Positions 16,482 through 23,807 of a DNA stretch of 64,000 nucleotides are shown here, one piece after another. Source of the stretch: Vibrio lentus (lineage in GTDB: Bacteria; Pseudomonadota; Gammaproteobacteria; Enterobacterales; Vibrionaceae); NCBI RefSeq assembly GCF_002875945.1, contig NZ_MCZK01000168.1, positions 1-64,000 of the forward strand, given 5' to 3'. Each line of letters opens with the position of its first letter. The first letter of the stretch is position 1. The notes under the pieces were generated by a model. That model saw only the letters and a list, made by a program, of their open reading frames with translations, searched no databases and was not told where the DNA came from. The position numbers were made by a program, and so were the translations under genes.

Positions 16482-18080
16482 ATGTCGCAAATTACACAAG
16501 ATATCGAAAAGATTGAAGTTGCAAAAAGCGCTGCTGGTGCTCCATGGGATGCAATCAACCCTGAATCTGCAGCTCGTATGCGAGCTCAAAACAAATTCAA
16601 AACAGGTCTGGATATTGCGCAATACACGGCAGATATCATGCGTGCAGACATGGCGGCTTACGACGAAGACAGCTCTCAATACACTCAGTCACTGGGTTGC
16701 TGGCATGGTTTCATCGGCCAACAAAAGCTGATTTCTATTAAGAAGCACTTTGATGGCAAGACAGACCGTCGTTACCTATACCTTTCAGGTTGGATGGTTG
16801 CAGCACTTCGCTCTGACTTCGGTCCACTTCCAGACCAATCTATGCATGAGAAAACGTCAGTTGCTGGCCTAGTGGAAGAGCTATACACCTTCCTACGCCA
16901 AGCGGATGCTCGTGAACTAGGTGGCCTATTCCGTCAACTAGATGCGGCACGTGAAGCGGGTGATGTTAATCAACAAGACCTTATCCAAGACAAAATCGAC
17001 AATCACGTAACACACGTAGTACCAATCATTGCCGATATCGATGCAGGTTTCGGTAACGCAGAAGCGACTTACCTAATGGCTAAGCAGATGATTGAAGCGG
17101 GTGCATGTTGTCTACAAATCGAAAACCAAGTAGCCGATGAGAAGCAATGTGGTCACCAAGACGGCAAAGTGACGGTTCCTCACGCTGATTTCCACGCAAA
17201 ACTTCGCGCACTTCGTTACGCTTTCCTTGAACTAGGCATCGACAACGGCGTTATTGTTGCTCGTACCGATTCACAAGGTGCTGGTCTAACAAAAGAAATC
17301 GCAGTAGTGAAAGAACCTGGCGACCAAGGTGATATCTACAACTCATACCTAGATGTTGAAGAAATCGATGTTGCAGATATGGCTGAAGGTGATGTTTGCT
17401 TCAACCGTGACGGTAAACTAGTTCGTCCTAAGCGTCTGCCTTCAGGCTTATACCAATTCCGCGAAGGTACAGGTGAAGACCGCTGTGTATTTGACTGTAT
17501 CGAAGCAATCAACGCAGGTGCTGACCTTCTTTGGATTGAGACTGAGAAACCACACATCGGTCAAATCAAAGAGATGATGGACGGCGTACGCGAAGTACAC
17601 CCTAATGCGAAACTGGTTTACAACAACTCTCCATCATTCAACTGGACGCTAAACTTCCGTCAACAAGCATACGATGCGTTGGCAGCAGAAGGTAAAGATG
17701 TATCAGCATACGACCGTGCAAGCCTAATGAGTGCGGAATACGATGAAACTGAACTGTCTGCAAGCGCTGACGAGAAGATTCGTACATTCCAAGCGGATGC
17801 ATCTCGCGAAGCGGGTATCTTCCACCACTTGATTACTCTGCCGACTTACCACACAGCAGCACTGTCTACCGACAACCTTGCAAAAGAATACTTCGGTGAC
17901 CAAGGCATGTTGGGCTACGTTGCTAATGTTCAACGTAAAGAGATCCGCCAAGGTATTGCATGTGTTAAACACCAAAACATGTCTGGTTCAGACATGGGTG
18001 ATGACCACAAAGAGTACTTTGCTGGTGAAAATGCACTAAAAGCAGCGGGTGAAGCGAATACGTCTAATCAATTTGATTAA
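16482..18080 (+). CDS. aceA: Isocitrate lyase, long form
   Basis: Isocitrate lyase splits isocitrate to glyoxylate and succinate and commits carbon to the glyoxylate shunt. The 532 residues match the long form of Pseudomonas type rather than the 434-residue E. coli AceA. The active-site segment DEKQCGHQDGKV carries the catalytic cysteine, and PIIADIDAGFGNAEATYLMAKQMIEAGA supplies the metal-binding aspartates. GGAATAG lies before the ATG. Codon use is strongly biased, consistent with high expression. It starts 141 bp from a divergent LysR gene and would feed glyoxylate to the adjacent GlcB. Confidence 0.96.
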   Translation: MSQITQDIEKIEVAKSAAGAPWDAINPESAARMRAQNKFKTGLDIAQYTADIMRADMAAYDEDSSQYTQSLGCWHGFIGQQKLISIKKHFDGKTDRRYLYLSGWMVAALRSDFGPLPDQSMHEKTSVAGLVEELYTFLRQADARELGGLFRQLDAAREAGDVNQQDLIQDKIDNHVTHVVPIIADIDAGFGNAEATYLMAKQMIEAGACCLQIENQVADEKQCGHQDGKVTVPHADFHAKLRALRYAFLELGIDNGVIVARTDSQGAGLTKEIAVVKEPGDQGDIYNSYLDVEEIDVADMAEGDVCFNRDGKLVRPKRLPSGLYQFREGTGEDRCVFDCIEAINAGADLLWIETEKPHIGQIKEMMDGVREVHPNAKLVYNNSPSFNWTLNFRQQAYDALAAEGKDVSAYDRASLMSAEYDETELSASADEKIRTFQADASREAGIFHHLITLPTYHTAALSTDNLAKEYFGDQGMLGYVANVQRKEIRQGIACVKHQNMSGSDMGDDHKEYFAGENALKAAGEANTSNQFD

Positions 18081-18250
18081 TCGTTAACAGCGTTTCCCCC
18101 TCTAGAATCTCCCCTTCCCTTTTCCCTGTTAGGTGCTGGGAGGGAGGAGGTTTTGGGATGAAGCTTGTACTGCCGGCTTCATCTCAAAGCCTCAAATTTG
18201 TGTTCCACACCACTGTGACCCTGAAAAATTCTGTTTAAACTGATCACATT

Positions 18251-18302
18251 CCTATTTGTTGATTTTCCTATTTATTGATATGCCTATTTATTGAGAGTGC
18301 CT
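18251..18302 (+). repeat. Three 16-bp tandem repeats directly before a start codon
   Basis: Units beginning CCTATTT start at 18251, 18267 and 18283, each about 16 bp and ending in TTGAT or TTGAG; a fourth partial unit (CCTATG) includes the ATG at 18303. The last full unit supplies the GAGAG ribosome-binding site. The repeat is AT-rich and may vary in copy number between strains. Confidence 0.75.
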
Positions 18303-18896
18303 ATGACTTCAATACCGACACACCTACAAGATGCTAAAACACTGCTGTCAGAAAATGGTTTCGCTACTGGTGATACTTGGTATCACGGCACATCTTCAGC
18401 CTTGCTCGCTTCAATCCAAGGCCAAGGGCTGAAACGCTCAGGAGACAAAGCACTCAATGAAGCCGCGTCAAAAACCATGGCAACGATTGGCAATAATTAC
18501 ACAGAATCCGTTGAGCCAGTCTTCTTAACTCAGAGCAAAGAACTGGCCTACTACTGGGCTCAGCAAACTATTCGTGAGCGCAGCACTCGTTTTGAGGGTG
18601 AAGAGCGCCCTATCGTATTAGCAGTCAATCTATCTGAAAAACAACAAGCCAAAGTAAGACCGGATGTTGGTGCAATGAGCCTATTAATGATGAGTGTTGG
18701 CGAGCAATTCATGGCCCACTTAACTGGGATCTACCAAGAGAACAACATCGCAGGCCCAGACATCGAACTGCGCACTGCGGATCGTATGGACTATCTCAAT
18801 AAGCTTGGAATGGCCTACATTGATGAAGACATCAGCCGTGCTTGTGTGCAAGAGCTTTATGAACCAGAGCTGTCAGAGCCGGAACTAACCAGTTAA
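18303..18896 (+). CDS. Unrecognised protein with ADP-ribosyltransferase-like motifs
   Basis: The 197-residue protein (from ATG 18303; a TTG four codons upstream is less likely) has no signal peptide. Residues 26-31 read WYHGTS, followed by SALLASIQGQGL, the pattern of the H motif in the ADP-ribosyltransferase/PARP fold. Further on, VFLTQSKELAYYWA (about 73-86) matches the Y motif that usually reads YFTD followed by a tyrosine-rich helix. A third catalytic acid or glutamine is not obvious; GPDIELRTADRMDY near residue 155 is a candidate region. KptA-like RNA phosphotransferases share this fold and are an alternative. It is a single gene followed by a strong terminator. Function is inferred from weak motif resemblance only. 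Confidence 0.7.
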   Translation: MTSIPTHLQDAKTLLSENGFATGDTWYHGTSSALLASIQGQGLKRSGDKALNEAASKTMATIGNNYTESVEPVFLTQSKELAYYWAQQTIRERSTRFEGEERPIVLAVNLSEKQQAKVRPDVGAMSLLMMSVGEQFMAHLTGIYQENNIAGPDIELRTADRMDYLNKLGMAYIDEDISRACVQELYEPELSEPELTS

Positions 18897-18927
18897 TAAA
18901 GTTAATTACTTAAGCAATATTCAGAAT

Positions 18928-18958
18928 AAAAAATGGCTCCTAAGTAGGAGCCATTTTT
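18928..18958. terminator. Bidirectional rho-independent terminator
   Basis: AATGGCTCC and GGAGCCATT form an exact stem around TAAGTA, with an A tract before and a T tract after. It serves the gene ending at 18896 and can serve the lipoprotein gene ending at 19014 on the other strand. Confidence 0.85.
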
Positions 18959-19013
18959 ATGTGTGCGATGTTATTTACATGCTCGTTGATCAATAGACAA
19001 ATAAATCAACGGA

Positions 19014-19415
19014 CTAGTTGACCAATGGGCACAGGCGACCTTGTTGCGCTTCTTGCGTCATTATCATCTCACCCTGCAACGAACGATACACAATGGTGTT
19101 CCAAACTTCGCCATTATCCATCTCAAAATCGATAGCATAGTTCAAACCACTGACAACCTGAGTTCGAACACTCAAGATTTTATCAAGCTTCGCAGCGGTA
19201 TTCATTTGTCCCAGAACCACATCTAAAGCTTGTTTTGCTTCTGGCGTGATATCACTTTGTGACCAACCACCTGTTAGGTTTTTAGTACTACAGATCGGAT
19301 TCGCTTTCTCTTTCGGTTGAGCAGGAACATCAGATTCCTGACTACATCCAGCTAACGCAGCGACACTAAACACGGCTGCTAATCCAAGTAATGATGTTAA
19401 TCGTACTTTTTTCAT
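19014..19415 (-). CDS. Cystatin-like lipoprotein
   Basis: The 133-residue protein has a lipoprotein signal peptide with lipobox LAGC (Cys24). The mature part contains GGW at 49-51, a helix-forming segment (PEAKQALDVVLGQM) and then TQVVSGLNYAIDFEM, in which QVVSG at 86-90 matches the QxVxG loop that enters the active site of papain-type proteases in cystatins. Order and spacing (glycine, helix, QxVxG, strands) fit a cystatin. The C-terminal Pro-Trp loop is missing and a Cys42-Cys129 disulfide is possible. Cystatin-like folds without inhibitor function exist, so protease inhibition is inferred. It neighbours a secreted collagenase, although that is a metalloprotease and not a cystatin target. 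Confidence 0.75.
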   Translation of the reverse strand: MKKVRLTSLLGLAAVFSVAALAGCSQESDVPAQPKEKANPICSTKNLTGGWSQSDITPEAKQALDVVLGQMNTAAKLDKILSVRTQVVSGLNYAIDFEMDNGEVWNTIVYRSLQGEMIMTQEAQQGRLCPLVN

Positions 19416-19560
19416 GAATCCTCTCTACATCGTTCATTCAGTCATTTACGAGAGATTACTCGTAATGATGTTTCATATGCAGGCAAGCATAGACCTTAAA
19501 TGTCATTACTTCATCAGAGATTATGGTGTAACTACTCTATAAATACAGAGCACTGTCAGA

Positions 19561-19592
19561 AAAACAAAGCCGGACACTGCTGCCGACTTTTT
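19561..19592 (-). terminator. Probable terminator of the collagenase gene
   Basis: On the minus strand an imperfect stem (AAGTCGG against CCGGCTT) is followed by TTTGTTTTT. It lies about 80 bases beyond the collagenase stop. Confidence 0.5.
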
Positions 19593-19672
19593 ACCCATCT
19601 ATTCAATTGATATTTAGGTCATTTAGATTGGGTGGCGTTATCGTTAGTGCTTTTTAATTGCTGCCTGTTTTG

Positions 19673-22132
19673 CTAGTGAAAGAACACCAACATCTCGACA
19701 TCATCCCCTTGCTGTTCTGCACTCAGTAAAAAGTGCAAATAGCCTTCTTCTGTTACAGGAATTTGCAGATACTCGTTGCTGCCTCGATAATCCGATGCAT
19801 AGTCATGTTGTCCTGCTGTTGGCCAATATACATGGCTGGCGAACAGATCAACGTTGCCTCGATTTGGTTGCTCAGTACTCTTATCATTCAGCCACACTCG
19901 CACCTCTTGCACGCCCTGTGGAACATAAACCGCCGCATAACGGCGTTGGTGCACAGTCAATACTTGAGCCTGACCGGATTCCAATACTATTGGCGTTAAG
20001 TCATCTTGTTCTTGTGATGGAGGTGTCGGCGTTTCTGTCTCTAGTGATGCCAACAGTGTCACGTCATTAAAATCGGTGCGTCCTGCAATACTCATGTAAT
20101 AGCGACCCGGCTTGATGTAGCCCGATGCCTCTGGCTCAAACGTCACCATCTCATTGCTTCCATCACCGTATTGGCTGAATTCAAAATCATAGTAATGCGC
20201 CTCTTTGTTGTAGCTCATATAAAGATCTGCATCACCTTGGCTTTTGCCTAAAGCATGACCTTCAACTTCTCCTTCAATCGAAACCTCAAAATACGTGGTG
20301 TTCTCTGGTACATCGACGTAGAACAACTGCTCGCTGTACGCCTTGCCGCTCAGCACCACACTTTCGTTCACTGTAAGCACCATGGCTTGGTCTGTCGGAT
20401 TTGTAGGGTCGGTCGGTTCTGTGGGATCAGTAGGCTCTGTTGATTCACTTGAAACGGTGTCTAGCCAACGCTCAAACTCACCATTGTATTGCTGGCCAAG
20501 CACTTTCACTTGTTGCGCCCATTCGGAAAACTGACCAGTACGAGACAGTGCCAACAAGCTCTGCACCTCTTGAGGATGTTCTTCCATCATAAAACGCACA
20601 GCCAAGTAGCCCCATCGATAGATACAATTAGAATCATGAGAGTAAGTAGTTGCAAGCACATCCGATAGGCTCATCTTCCCGCTGTTAATCAAGCTTACCG
20701 CAGCATCGTAGCCTTGCTTGTAATGCATGAATTCGGCAAAACCTTCTAACCACCACACCACATAACCGTGTGCCAAGTTGTCGCTATAGGAACCGTATTG
20801 GTTAAAGCGCGCATCGAGATAGTGAGTGTACTCATGCTCTAAATTGAGAATTGAAAGGTCATCGCCATTGGCGTAACGGTAAGCTACGAAACGCGCCACG
20901 TTCCCCACCTCTGCAGGGTTGCCCTCTAAGTACTGACCGCCGTTATCTGTGGTATTACCAAACAGGAACGACGAGTAATCGATATAACTGCCTTTGCTGC
21001 CGAACACCGCCACTTCAACTCGGTTATTGTTATCGTCGGCGACAGGTTGTTGACCCGTGTTCGCGACTTGGTGGAATTCGGCCTCTTTGTCGGCCAGCAC
21101 ATTACAAGCTTCCATCGCTTGTGCTTGCGTTAAATCTTGTGAGCGAATAATCGCTGGCCCTTGGCATTCATGACGATTGGGAAGTACACGCATTGCTAAA
21201 TCACGTTTTGCTTGCTCTAGATCTAGCCCATTTAGGCCTTCCGGTGCGAAATAACTCATCATCTCGACCGCCGCTAACCATAGCTTATCGTGCTCGCTGC
21301 CCAATGGATTTTGCACCATCACTTGCTGCATGACTTGCAGAGCTTTGTTTTTGGTGGCTTTGTCTGGGCTTGCCAACAAACGACCTGTTTCGTGCACGGC
21401 GTTATAAACAAGGAAGCTCGCATCAGTATCTAAAGCCCACGAGTTATCACGAGCGAATGCAGCCAGCGTATCAATGTGTTGAGTATGACTGGCCATGTAA
21501 TCGTAGAAGTCATCTCTAGCCGCGTGTCCTGCCATTGCTCGGAACAGATTATTTAGCCCGTCTACCCATTGTGAGTCTTGCGCTGTTTCACGGTTAAAGT
21601 GATTCAATGCCGCAAGTTGCGCATCCATGGTCAGTGGTAGTTGCTTTACGTTATCGACCATCAGCGTCAGGCTTTTCATTACCCCAACTTGCTCTCGCCC
21701 TTGGTCCAGCGCATTAGGGGTCGCTAGAAAAGCATTGGTAGATTGAGCAAATCGTTGGCTTAACGCCTCAGAGAAATCCTGCGCTTGCGCGTTATAGCGA
21801 ACGTAATAAGCCGCGCGAACAAACTCACCAAGGTTTTCAAGTTTACGTGCTTGTTCAGCCTCACCTCGATAACGGGTGATCTCTAAGTTCAGCGCCACTT
21901 GAATACGGCTTAGGCTTGCTTCGCTATAGATACTGTCTAGTGAATTATCCGATGCAGAGAACCAAGAACTGTAGCAACGGTTGTCTGCCGAAGAGACAGC
22001 GAGTGCAAGATCGGACGCCTGTTGAAGATCAAGCACCTCACACTGATTTTGAGCAAAAGAGAAATTGGACACACTGGCAAGCATGCAAGCGAGCGCCAAA
22101 CGATGACGTGGAAATAAACGGGTATGAGACAT
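19673..22132 (-). CDS. Secreted M9-family collagenase
   Basis: This 819-residue zinc metalloprotease degrades collagen outside the cell. It has a signal peptide, an N-terminal M9 activator-type domain, and a catalytic domain with HEYTH at residues 433-437 and a downstream WWLEGFAEF whose Glu463 is the likely third zinc ligand. A repetitive linker of TEPTDP units near residue 565 leads to two beta-sheet domains of the bacterial pre-peptidase C-terminal type, which usually bind substrate or are removed on maturation. It is a member of the Vibrio collagenase group. The start lies 440 bp from luxM on the opposite strand, so the two genes share a long regulatory region. Confidence 0.93.
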   Translation of the reverse strand: MSHTRLFPRHRLALACMLASVSNFSFAQNQCEVLDLQQASDLALAVSSADNRCYSSWFSASDNSLDSIYSEASLSRIQVALNLEITRYRGEAEQARKLENLGEFVRAAYYVRYNAQAQDFSEALSQRFAQSTNAFLATPNALDQGREQVGVMKSLTLMVDNVKQLPLTMDAQLAALNHFNRETAQDSQWVDGLNNLFRAMAGHAARDDFYDYMASHTQHIDTLAAFARDNSWALDTDASFLVYNAVHETGRLLASPDKATKNKALQVMQQVMVQNPLGSEHDKLWLAAVEMMSYFAPEGLNGLDLEQAKRDLAMRVLPNRHECQGPAIIRSQDLTQAQAMEACNVLADKEAEFHQVANTGQQPVADDNNNRVEVAVFGSKGSYIDYSSFLFGNTTDNGGQYLEGNPAEVGNVARFVAYRYANGDDLSILNLEHEYTHYLDARFNQYGSYSDNLAHGYVVWWLEGFAEFMHYKQGYDAAVSLINSGKMSLSDVLATTYSHDSNCIYRWGYLAVRFMMEEHPQEVQSLLALSRTGQFSEWAQQVKVLGQQYNGEFERWLDTVSSESTEPTDPTEPTDPTNPTDQAMVLTVNESVVLSGKAYSEQLFYVDVPENTTYFEVSIEGEVEGHALGKSQGDADLYMSYNKEAHYYDFEFSQYGDGSNEMVTFEPEASGYIKPGRYYMSIAGRTDFNDVTLLASLETETPTPPSQEQDDLTPIVLESGQAQVLTVHQRRYAAVYVPQGVQEVRVWLNDKSTEQPNRGNVDLFASHVYWPTAGQHDYASDYRGSNEYLQIPVTEEGYLHFLLSAEQQGDDVEMLVFFH

Positions 22133-22571
22133 ACAACACTCATTAGTTAATTATATATTTTGGCTCGCCGTTATATTCCTTACAATTAGCAAGGTGAATG
22201 CAGTTGCGTATGATTTATGAGCTTGGTTCAGAAAATAGATATTTTACGTTAATTTATAAACCTAAAGGATTATGCTCGGATTGAATAAATAGAACTCGAT
22301 TCATGAGCAAAGCATATAAGTGATTGAGAGGGCTCTAATTTAGGGATTCATTAATTAATTCGTACATGACTAACCCATATTGTTAAGGGTAAGCACAAGT
22401 AGTAAACTTGCGCTCGATTATGCAACTTGTTTTTAAAAACAATAGACACAATTAGAGTTATGATTGTTCACCAAAGTAACTTTATATCAAATACTTACTA
22501 TAAATCCGTGTCGAGTTGACTGGTGCAAATCAAATAAAAATAATTATATAAACCTAGGCTAGGTTCACACC
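22133..22571. other. Divergent regulatory region between collagenase and luxM
   Basis: This 439-bp AT-rich region must hold promoters for the collagenase gene (minus) and luxMN (plus). It contains a perfect 16-bp palindrome TTGTTTTTAAAAACAA at 22427-22442 about 130 bp before luxM. The palindrome does not match the LuxR/HapR consensus that I know. The last 21 bases form the structured luxM leader described separately. Confidence 0.6.
22551..22571 (+). promoter_or_regulatory. luxM translation-initiation palindrome with probable Qrr sRNA pairing site
   Basis: AACCTAGGCTAGGTT (22551-22565) is a perfect palindrome that covers the AGG ribosome-binding site, 8 bases before the luxM ATG at 22572. 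In RNA, AACCUA can pair with UAGGUU and hide the ribosome-binding site. GGCTAGGT at 22557-22564 is the exact complement of ACCUAGCC, which as I recall lies in the conserved core of Vibrio Qrr sRNAs; Qrr repression of luxMN is reported in V. harveyi. Pairing of Qrr would block translation of LuxM. Confidence 0.6.
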
Positions 22572-23807
22572 ATGAAATTAACGTCGTCTTTAGACTCACT
22601 GTTGGCTAGCAGTCTGTCTATCGAAAAGAAACAACAAGCGCTGATCGAGCTCATGATCAACTCTTATCAGCCACAAGAACGTACCGCTTTGTTTCAAACC
22701 GTCACAGACTATCGTAGACGACTATTGGAATCGTTCTTCCCAGAACACCAAAACAAAAGCCTCTCCGTTTTATTTGAATTGATGGACTATCGCGATCTCA
22801 TTCAACGCTATCCAAGTTCTCTATCGACAGAGATGGCATTGTTAGAGGAAGCAGCAGGCCAATGTTACATGCATTGGTTGGACTTTTGGTGCGAGTGCGA
22901 GATTGCCGCCATCAAAGCAAAATCTCCGTTGGATATTAGCTCGCTCCTTTATATCGATCTGCCTATCAAAGACAGCGCTTACTATGGTGCAATCATTGAA
23001 CAGATTGAAGATGATCCGCTTGTAGTGCAAACACCCAGTCACCCACAAGGAATGCCAATCGGTGATGCCATCGCTTTGAGCAACCTTGAGGTTTTCATCA
23101 AGGGTGAGAAATGGTTTGAGATGTTGCCTTTACTGCACCTTTCACAAACCGGTAAGCACTTCATTCTACTTAAACATCCAATTGATGAAGCCTTCCCGAC
23201 TCTGGTTTCTTCAGCGTTGATTCAAGGTTGGTCAAAGAATGAAACATGGTTAAGCTATGCGCCGCCGTTTAGCAATGAGCAATGGCAATACTGTTTACCC
23301 AAGCACGGTTACGATGAACTCGCTGGACTGCAGCTTTTCACACCGTCGGCACTGTCAAAATGTTACTCTCTCCCAGAATTCGATAATCAATTCCAGTTAC
23401 AATTGTCTGATACACAAGCCATTTGTGAAGTGTTGCGATTAACAGTCAGCGGTAACACCCAACAAAAACTCTACTTCCTTTATCTTGCTCAAAAAGAGCT
23501 GATGAGCGTATTACATCAAGTTGGGTATAAGATCGGCTTCACTATTATCGAGCAACCTTTCATGCTTCAGTTTTATCAAGCCATTGACCCCAAAGCATAT
23601 TTCCACTCTGGATATTGCGAACTAAACGATGATGGCACCACCATTTATCGTGGATTCTGGAATTTTGAATTGATGGTCAAGGTATTCAACGACACCGATT
23701 TTCGCCGCTACAAACACGCAGTGCGCGCGATCAGAAAGCTAGACTCAGCAGAAAACACAAGCTCGGTAGAAAAACCAAGTTCAGTAAAAAAGGATGAACA
23801 TGTTTGA
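22572..23807 (+). CDS. luxM: Acyl-homoserine-lactone synthase of the LuxM/AinS family
   Basis: LuxM makes the species-level autoinducer HAI-1, an N-acyl homoserine lactone, from S-adenosylmethionine and an acyl donor. The 411-residue protein has the size of LuxM, AinS and VanM and is unrelated to LuxI. Assignment rests on its length, the FFPEHQNKSLSVLFELMDYRD and MHWLDFWCECEIAAIKA segments that I associate with the family, and above all on the overlapping luxN. The 3' end overlaps luxN by a few bases. The C-terminal tail (ENTSSVEKPSSVKK) is low complexity. The acyl chain made cannot be read from the sequence. Confidence 0.93.
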   Translation: MKLTSSLDSLLASSLSIEKKQQALIELMINSYQPQERTALFQTVTDYRRRLLESFFPEHQNKSLSVLFELMDYRDLIQRYPSSLSTEMALLEEAAGQCYMHWLDFWCECEIAAIKAKSPLDISSLLYIDLPIKDSAYYGAIIEQIEDDPLVVQTPSHPQGMPIGDAIALSNLEVFIKGEKWFEMLPLLHLSQTGKHFILLKHPIDEAFPTLVSSALIQGWSKNETWLSYAPPFSNEQWQYCLPKHGYDELAGLQLFTPSALSKCYSLPEFDNQFQLQLSDTQAICEVLRLTVSGNTQQKLYFLYLAQKELMSVLHQVGYKIGFTIIEQPFMLQFYQAIDPKAYFHSGYCELNDDGTTIYRGFWNFELMVKVFNDTDFRRYKHAVRAIRKLDSAENTSSVEKPSSVKKDEHV

